Assembly: GCA_031255055.1 (NCBI GenBank)
Contig: JAIRTG010000085.1
Coordinates: 1 to 10,718 of the forward strand
DNA: 10,718 nt
Reading direction: 5' to 3'
Origin: Prevotellaceae bacterium
GTDB taxonomy: Bacteria; Bacteroidota; Bacteroidia; Bacteroidales; Paludibacteraceae
Shown here: one piece after another, positions 6,982-10,718 of the stretch
Position numbering within the stretch: the stretch's first letter is position 1
How the letters are laid out: the number at the start of each line of letters is the position of its first letter
Made by a program: the position numbers and the translations under genes
The notes under the pieces: generated by a model
Databases searched by the model: none
The model's input: only the letters and a program-made list of their open reading frames with translations
Told to the model about the DNA's origin: nothing

Positions 6982-7998
6982 CTATCGGTTGGGTATTAGC
7001 GAAGCAAACGTTTTTTTGTTTTGTAAATAATAGGCTTTTACGATGCTTTTCGGATAGATATTTTTCGTTAAGACGGTGGAAGGCCGTGCGGATTTCGGGT
7101 CTACATCATACAATTTCCGCATCTTTTTATATTCGCGACGGGCGCTTAACACCGCTTTCGCATTTTGAACATCTCCCTTCAACAGGTTCCGAAAGACAAC
7201 GGTCATATCAAAGACATGGCGGACAGACAGTGTTTTCGTACGTGTTGTTCCGTGCAGATTTTTGTACAGCATCAGCAGGTTGTTTCGAAAATTCAGAAAT
7301 GTCTTATACGAATTACCGGCATCCAGCGTCCCCCCGCCGACATGGTAAACGCAACTTTCGGGGAAGCAAAATATCTTATATCCCTTGTTTTGCAGTCGCC
7401 AGCACAGGTCGATTTCCTCCATGTGGGCGAAGAACGCTTCGTCGAAACCGTCTACTTCCCAAAATTTATCCGCACGAATCATCAGGCAGGCGCCGGTTGC
7501 CCAAAAGACCTCCGTCTTATCGTCATACTGACCGCGATCTTCTTCTGTGGTGTCAAAAATCCGGCCCCGACAGAACGGATAGCCATATCTGTCAATGAAT
7601 CCACCCGAAGCTCCGGCATGTTCAAAACACCCTTTCCGGTCGTATGAGCGGATTTTAGGCTGACAGGCAGCTATTTCAGGATGAGCTTTCATCTGCTCCG
7701 ACAATGTATCGAGCCATCCCGGAGTTACTTCTACATCGGAGTTCAACAATACGTAGTATTCCGATTTCAATTGTTTCAGCGCTTTGTTGTAGCCGCCGGC
7801 AAATCCGTAGTTTTTATCTAAGCCGATTGTTTTTATTTTCGGGTACTCGGTGTGCAAAAAATGCAGTGAATCGTCGACAGAAGCATTGTCGGCCACAACG
7901 ATTTCCACTTCGGGATGCGTCGTGTGTTCAATCAGAGCAGGCAGGAAGCGGCGAAGATAATTTACGCCGTTCCAATTTAGGATAACAACGGACGTCAT
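6982..7998 (-). CDS. Family 2 glycosyltransferase (rhamnosyltransferase-like)
   Basis: An inverting GT-A glycosyltransferase, probably cytoplasmic or membrane-associated, that transfers a sugar from a nucleotide-sugar donor. The 338 residues show the GT2 plan. The N-terminal strand is SVVILNWN (3-10). Nucleotide-binding residues are D37-N38 in VADNAS. FAGGYNKAL follows (66-74). The metal site is N86-S87-D88 in LLNSDVEV. The acceptor and catalytic segment is ATGACLMI then FFAHMEEIDLCWR (E194, E195, D197). The WbbL-like subgroup includes rhamnosyltransferases of O-antigen and cell-wall glycans; the true donor and acceptor cannot be read from sequence. Its start codon overlaps the acyltransferase stop by 4 bases, so translational coupling and a joint envelope role are likely. 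Confidence 0.88.
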   Translation of the reverse strand: MTSVVILNWNGVNYLRRFLPALIEHTTHPEVEIVVADNASVDDSLHFLHTEYPKIKTIGLDKNYGFAGGYNKALKQLKSEYYVLLNSDVEVTPGWLDTLSEQMKAHPEIAACQPKIRSYDRKGCFEHAGASGGFIDRYGYPFCRGRIFDTTEEDRGQYDDKTEVFWATGACLMIRADKFWEVDGFDEAFFAHMEEIDLCWRLQNKGYKIFCFPESCVYHVGGGTLDAGNSYKTFLNFRNNLLMLYKNLHGTTRTKTLSVRHVFDMTVVFRNLLKGDVQNAKAVLSARREYKKMRKLYDVDPKSARPSTVLTKNIYPKSIVKAYYLQNKKTFASLIPNR

Positions 7999-8879
7999 TG
8001 GTGTATTTGTTCGTACAGGCCGGCATATTTCCAGCGTCTGTGGCTCCAGAGCCAGTATTGCGGTGCGTTCCGAATGTCTTGTTCGAGGAGACGTGCGTAC
8101 TTTTCAGTAATTTCAAACTGAGTTGTCTCCGCCGGTTTCAGTTCGATAGGCTCTATCTGGCACTCATAGTAGCCCCGGCGTTTTCTTACGAGACGGACAT
8201 AAAAGACAGGATAATCAAATTTCCGCGCCAATTGTTCGGTTCCGTCCAGGAAGGGGGTGTACTGGTTTAGAAATTTTGTCCAATAGCGGATATGGTTAGC
8301 CGACGGCGACTGGTCCGAAATCATGCCGAACATTCCCAGTCGACCCTCTTTTCGCAGGCTTATCATTTTTCGCATCAAGTCTTTTTTCTCGACATTCTCC
8401 GCGCCGAATTTCCGCCTGATGCCGTACATGAACTTATCAAAATGCCTATTTTTTAAACTTTTGTAGACCTGGTAAACAGGACGTTCTTTCGGCAGGTGGA
8501 GCGAAAAAGCAGCATTCCACTCCCAGTTTCCATAATGTGAGGTGTAGAGCATCACGCTTTTGCCCAATTGATACTGCTCAATAGCGGCATCTTTGTTTTT
8601 GAATACGATGCGTTTTTTGATTTGTTTTTCGCTTAGATGGATCAATTTAAGGTCTTCCATCAGCAAATCGCAGAAATAGCGGTAGAAGCGCCGCTCTATT
8701 TTCCGCAATTCTTTGACACGTTTTTCGGGGAAGGCATTTCTGAGGTTCCTGCGGACGACCTCTTTTCGGTATCCGCTCAGATAGACCGGAATAAAAAGCA
8801 AGTCGGACAAGCAATAGAGCAGTCTTAACGGGATCAGAGCGAGTAGCCAGACAAGAATATAGAAAAGGCGGAACATCAT
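7995..8879 (-). CDS. LpxL/HtrB-like lipid A acyltransferase (LPLAT family)
   Basis: A membrane-associated acyltransferase, probably adding a secondary acyl chain to a lipid A precursor at the inner face of the cytoplasmic membrane. The 294 residues start with a hydrophobic anchor (about 4-36). The catalytic motif is H115-x4-E120 (HYGNWE). Further family blocks are GMISDQSP (185-192) and the C-terminal WLWSHRRWK (277-285). Length is near that of LpxL/HtrB (about 300). Adjacent ATGs at 8879 and 8876 leave the first residue uncertain; the first overlaps the upstream gene's stop by 4 bases. It is the middle gene of a three-gene overlapping operon. The acyl chain and exact substrate are unknown, and a role in ornithine-lipid or other lipid acylation cannot be excluded. 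Confidence 0.88.
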   Translation of the reverse strand: MMFRLFYILVWLLALIPLRLLYCLSDLLFIPVYLSGYRKEVVRRNLRNAFPEKRVKELRKIERRFYRYFCDLLMEDLKLIHLSEKQIKKRIVFKNKDAAIEQYQLGKSVMLYTSHYGNWEWNAAFSLHLPKERPVYQVYKSLKNRHFDKFMYGIRRKFGAENVEKKDLMRKMISLRKEGRLGMFGMISDQSPSANHIRYWTKFLNQYTPFLDGTEQLARKFDYPVFYVRLVRKRRGYYECQIEPIELKPAETTQFEITEKYARLLEQDIRNAPQYWLWSHRRWKYAGLYEQIHQ

Positions 8880-9214
8880 TTGCCGGTTTCACTATCTTCT
8901 TCGTACACTCCGATTGACTTTCCGTATTCAAACTCGCCATTCAAAATAACATCAACTTCGTCATCGGGGATCTCTATTTTATCGGTATCGGCGGCTTCAC
9001 AAATGAACTCAAACATATCCGCTTCATCAATATCCGCTTCTTCCGCAGCATCTTCCTGAATCAGTCCTTCCTTTTCGTAGTACTGATACACCAATTCCAA
9101 TACATATTCCACTTTTTCGCAGGTAATTTTGCCTTTGTAGGCATCGGGTACATTTTCGAGAATATATTTTACAGCCTCGTCATCTTCATAAATCAATAAA
9201 TCTTTTTCTTCCAT
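8876..9214 (-). CDS. Acidic 112-residue protein of unknown function
   Basis: I do not recognise a family. The protein is very acidic: 37 Asp/Glu against 9 Lys and no Arg in 112 residues. It has no signal peptide or membrane span. Residues 10-55 look mainly helical (EDDEAVKYILENVPDAY, then VEYVLELVYQYYEKEG), and an acidic linker follows at about 54-67. It is probably a small soluble cytoplasmic protein. It is real on context: it has its own -7 box, and its stop overlaps the acyltransferase start by 4 bases (ATGA), so it leads the acyltransferase-glycosyltransferase operon. It might regulate or assist the acyltransferase, but that is guesswork from position. Confidence 0.8.
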   Translation of the reverse strand: MEEKDLLIYEDDEAVKYILENVPDAYKGKITCEKVEYVLELVYQYYEKEGLIQEDAAEEADIDEADMFEFICEAADTDKIEIPDDEVDVILNGEFEYGKSIGVYEEDSETGK

Positions 9215-9243
9215 CTTGTTGATTTTATTTGCGTTTGAGGAGC

Positions 9244-9251
9244 CAAAGATA
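9244..9251 (-). promoter_or_regulatory. Promoter -7 box of the acyltransferase operon
   Basis: On the minus strand TATCTTTG (9251-9244) is an exact TAnnTTTG match about 30 bases before the ATG at 9214. No clear -33 element lies at the usual distance. Confidence 0.5.
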
Positions 9252-9322
9252 AATATTTTTTTCCGTTGAGTTTTTCGACAAATGCTTTTTTAGTCAAAAA
9301 TAATCATTTTTAATTGCCATGA

Positions 9323-9354
9323 ACGAGAAAAGATCGCCAAATCTTTGGCGATCT
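9323..9354 (-). terminator. Strong hairpin terminator, minus strand
   Basis: AGATCGCCAAA (9331-9341) and TTTGGCGATCT (9344-9354) are perfect 11-bp complements with TC between them. Read on the minus strand the stem runs into TTTTCTCG; on the plus strand no T-run follows. It should end minus-strand transcripts arriving from the right, such as one from the 9723-9730 box, and insulate the operon that begins at 9251. Confidence 0.75.
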
Positions 9355-9493
9355 CTCCAATTAAACAATGACTCTCATGGTTATCTTAATTCTATTTTCT
9401 CAAACCGAACTAAAATGAATAAAACTGTTTTTGTGTTCTATTTTTATAAATATATTCTTACTAAAGATGATAACTTCTATTCACCGAATATCT

Positions 9494-9631
9494 TTAAATA
9501 TGCTCATCGGCATCTTCTTCTGCGTCATTTTGTCTTTTGGGCGCAGCCGGTTTTATTTTCGGAGGATCGCCGGCGGGCTTCGAGACAGGTTTATTTTTTT
9601 TTGTGTCGGAATATCTTCTCTTCTTTGTCAT
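9494..9631 (-). CDS. Possible 45-residue small basic/acidic protein
   Basis: An ATG-initiated frame of 45 codons, starting MTKKRRYSDTKK and ending NDAEEDADEHI. The first third is Lys/Arg-rich, the middle is Pro/Ala/Lys-rich (PAGDPPKIKPAAPK) and the tail is acidic. That charge layout is typical of short disordered proteins. It has no membrane span or signal peptide, and I do not recognise a family. An exact TAnnTTTG box lies about 95 bases upstream and a strong terminator about 140 bases downstream on the same strand, so a discrete transcript is plausible. Overlapping plus-strand frames in this region look random. It could instead be chance, or a part of a non-coding RNA. Confidence 0.4.
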   Translation of the reverse strand: MTKKRRYSDTKKNKPVSKPAGDPPKIKPAAPKRQNDAEEDADEHI

Positions 9632-9722
9632 CGGTTCCGGGTATTCGGAGCGAAACCACAACACACATTGTCGGACATCGACACTATTTGAATTTCGTTG
9701 CAGCGCTCATCGTTTTCATGTG

Positions 9723-9730
9723 CAAAGGTA
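9723..9730 (-). promoter_or_regulatory. Candidate promoter -7 box for the small gene
   Basis: On the minus strand TACCTTTG (9730-9723) is an exact TAnnTTTG match, with no good -33 element. Together with the terminator at 9354-9331 it would define a transcript of about 390 bases containing the 45-codon frame. Confidence 0.4.
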
Positions 9731-9805
9731 GAAAAACCCCGCTATCGGCGCTGTAGAGGCACAAAAACGGCCGCTGATTTTAATTACTATGTCATATTTT
9801 TGTTT

Positions 9806-9889
9806 TTATGCGGTAAACTGAATGACGATTCCGTCGGAGTATCGCAACATGATACCCCAGTCGTCTTCCCTGAAGAAAGAGAAAGACAA
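9806..9889 (-). pseudogene. Open-frame remnant abutting the right repeat
   Basis: A minus-strand frame of 27 codons without a proper start reads FFREDDWGIMLRYSDGIV, then IQFTA and TAA. It looks like the natural C-terminus of a protein and is closed upstream by a TAA (9892-9890) inside the repeat's C-tract junction. It may be the tail of a gene cut off by the repeat, or a short coincidental frame. The protein is not recognised. Confidence 0.25.
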
Positions 9890-9992
9890 TTAGGGGGGGG
9901 AAGTCTCCCCCTCGCTACAGCCCGCCTGCGGCGGTCTTCCGCTACCCCCTCTGCGGGGCGCTGCCCCGCAACGCCCCGTAAGACAGTGATTA
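9871..9992 (-). repeat. GC-rich hairpin repeat, right copy (inverted)
   Basis: This 122-bp sequence is the reverse complement of 20-149: one substitution, C-tract of 8 instead of 10, and one 6-bp CTTTCT-type unit fewer. It has the same hairpins, with the GCCCCGCA-type dyad now around 9952-9970. Only one unit of the polyC/CTTT part is present, against two to three on the left. The copies are too alike for old unselected DNA, which implies recent spread or gene conversion. Confidence 0.85.
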
Positions 9993-10014
9993 GCGATTAA
10001 TCATAGCGAATCTG

Positions 10015-10040
10015 CACTAAACACTAAACACTAATCACTA
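10015..10040. repeat. Heptamer direct repeats (CACTAAA/CACTAAT)
   Basis: Almost four perfect heptamers (CACTAAA twice, CACTAAT, CACTA) lie between the right repeat copy and the 21-bp array. They run on the same absolute strand as those at 1-19 although the adjoining GC-rich repeat is inverted, so heptamers and repeat are separable elements. Confidence 0.65.
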
Positions 10041-10046
10041 TACTCG

Positions 10047-10256
10047 GTCCTCGCTTTTACTGACAACGTCCCCGCTTTTACTGACAACGTCCTCGCTTTT
10101 ACTGACAACGTTTCCGCTTTTACTGACAACGTCCTCGCTTTTACTGACAACGTCCCCGCTTTTACTGACAACGTCCCCGCTTTTACTGACAACGTCCCCG
10201 CTTTTACTGACAACGTCCTCGCTTTTACTGACAACGTCCTCGCTAAAAGAGACAAA
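10047..10256. repeat. 21-bp tandem repeat array, nine full units plus one degenerate
   Basis: Units start at 10047, 10068, 10089, 10110, 10131, 10152, 10173, 10194, 10215 and 10236. The core is GTCCTCGCTTTTACTGACAA plus C. The nine full units differ only at unit positions 3-5 (CCT, CCC or TTC); the tenth decays after GCT. There are no spacers, so this is not CRISPR. Because 21 is a multiple of three, two minus-strand frames stay open through it: one gives a TLSVKA[RGE] heptapeptide (ATG at 10276, 81 residues), the other a DVVSKS[EG] heptapeptide (only a TTG start, 109 residues). The unit differences change amino acids in both frames, so neither shows coding constraint. It is most likely a minisatellite; a repeat protein or iteron-like binding array remains possible. 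Confidence 0.9.
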
Positions 10257-10389
10257 ATGGCAGCCACGAGTAACATCCCTCTCCGAAACGACCGCCTCCT
10301 GCCTGCCGACGGAACGGTATCTGTTGTTCAAAAAATTTAGTCGTTGTGCTTCTGCCGAGTCATGCAAAACAACTAATTTATTGACTCAT

Positions 10390-10420
10390 TTTGGTGAATC
10401 GAAAAGAATGATGAACTTTG
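10390..10420 (+). promoter_or_regulatory. Candidate promoter of the ATPase gene
   Basis: TTTG (10390-10393) and GAACTTTG (10413-10420, one mismatch to TAnnTTTG) are 19 bases apart, the standard Bacteroidota spacing. The leader to the ATG at 10471 would be about 45 bases. The rest of 10257-10470 shows no gene that I can support. Confidence 0.5.
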
Positions 10421-10470
10421 TGTCGCTATTTCGTTTATTTTCCACAACTTATTCATAAAAACAGACAGCC

Positions 10471-10718
10471 ATGAGAGAATTTAATACCGCCGGCCCATGT
10501 AACCGAGAAGAGCATTATATGATAGATGCAGCCACACGCCTGCAAGGTGTGGAGCAGTTGATCGACACTAAAAAATACTTCGTCATCCACGCCGCCCGCC
10601 AAAGCGGAAAAACAACTTACCTGAAAGATCTGGCCGACCGGTTGAATGCCGAAGGTAGGTATTATGTGCTGTACTGTACGCTGGAAGGCGTACAGTATAT
10701 TGTTGACCCGAAAGAAGG
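10471..10718 (+). CDS. P-loop (AAA-type) ATPase, 5' part, runs off the window
   Basis: Only the first 82 codons are present. The start MREFNTAGPCNREEHYM followed by FVIHAARQSGKTTYL matches the N-terminus of a Bacteroidota ATP-binding family that I recognise by its NTAGPC...HYM lead-in and a Walker A motif about 50 residues in. The Walker A here is A-A-R-Q-S-G-K-T, with Ala in place of the first glycine of the classical motif. Members often occur in many genomic copies, and some related AAA proteins carry a C-terminal PD-(D/E)XK nuclease-like domain; whether this one does lies beyond the window. Function is unknown. The gene sits next to the 21-bp array and repeats, as expected for an accessory locus. 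Confidence 0.8.
   Translation, partial: MREFNTAGPCNREEHYMIDAATRLQGVEQLIDTKKYFVIHAARQSGKTTYLKDLADRLNAEGRYYVLYCTLEGVQYIVDPKE

Noticed and set aside
9319..9756. 145-codon plus-strand frame as a gene
   Set aside because: Its start lies in the terminator hairpin and its composition looks random (many Phe, Arg and His, no domain). A minus-strand small gene with its own signals fits the region better.
9698..10000. 100-codon plus-strand frame across the right repeat
   Set aside because: More than a third of it is translation of the GC-rich hairpin repeat, and the rest shows no protein-like pattern.
1..10040. Composite transposon bounded by the inverted repeats
   Set aside because: No transposase or integrase is present, the enclosed genes are core metabolism and envelope functions, and no matching target-site duplication is visible. 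Two separate insertions of a repeat explain it better.
10047..10256. CRISPR array
   Set aside because: Units are 21 bp, directly abutting with no unique spacers, and no cas gene is present.

Overview
The window looks like chromosomal DNA from an anaerobic Bacteroidota species, most likely of the order Bacteroidales. Three things point there. The fumarate reductase genes run in the order cytochrome b, flavoprotein, iron-sulfur protein, and the protein sequences are Bacteroides-like. Intergenic regions carry the Bacteroidota promoter signature (TAnnTTTG -7 box with a TTTG-like -33 element) instead of E. coli sigma70 boxes. Most genes lack a strong Shine-Dalgarno sequence. The genus cannot be read from the sequence.

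Layout. Positions 1-340 hold a GC-rich repeat with a degenerate tandem extension and no gene. A minus-strand operon follows (promoter near 4054-4024, frdC 3947-3276, frdA 3244-1274, frdB 1159-404, terminator 380-341) and encodes a complete membrane-bound quinol:fumarate reductase / succinate dehydrogenase. Next, fba (class II fructose-bisphosphate aldolase, 5176-4184, own promoter and terminator) is divergent from pepD (M20 dipeptidase, 5421-6866). Convergent to pepD is a tightly overlapping minus-strand operon: an acidic 112-residue protein (9214-8876), an LpxL/HtrB-like acyltransferase (8879-7995) and a family 2 glycosyltransferase (7998-6982). These look like cell-envelope genes.

The right-hand end (about 9320-10718) is accessory in character. 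It holds a possible 45-residue basic/acidic small protein, an open-frame remnant, a second and nearly identical copy of the left-end repeat in inverted orientation, heptamer repeats, an array of nine full plus one degenerate 21-bp tandem repeats, and the 5' end of a P-loop ATPase gene that runs off the window.

How the genes work together: Fba feeds glycolysis. Fumarate reductase is the terminal step of the succinate branch of anaerobic fermentation and oxidises menaquinol. PepD supplies amino acids from dipeptides. The acyltransferase and glycosyltransferase probably act in lipid A or surface-glycan synthesis. I see no convincing new defence or mobile system. The most unusual material is non-coding: the inverted high-identity repeats, the 21-bp array beside the ATPase, and a perfect 11-bp inverted repeat that brackets the fba promoter.
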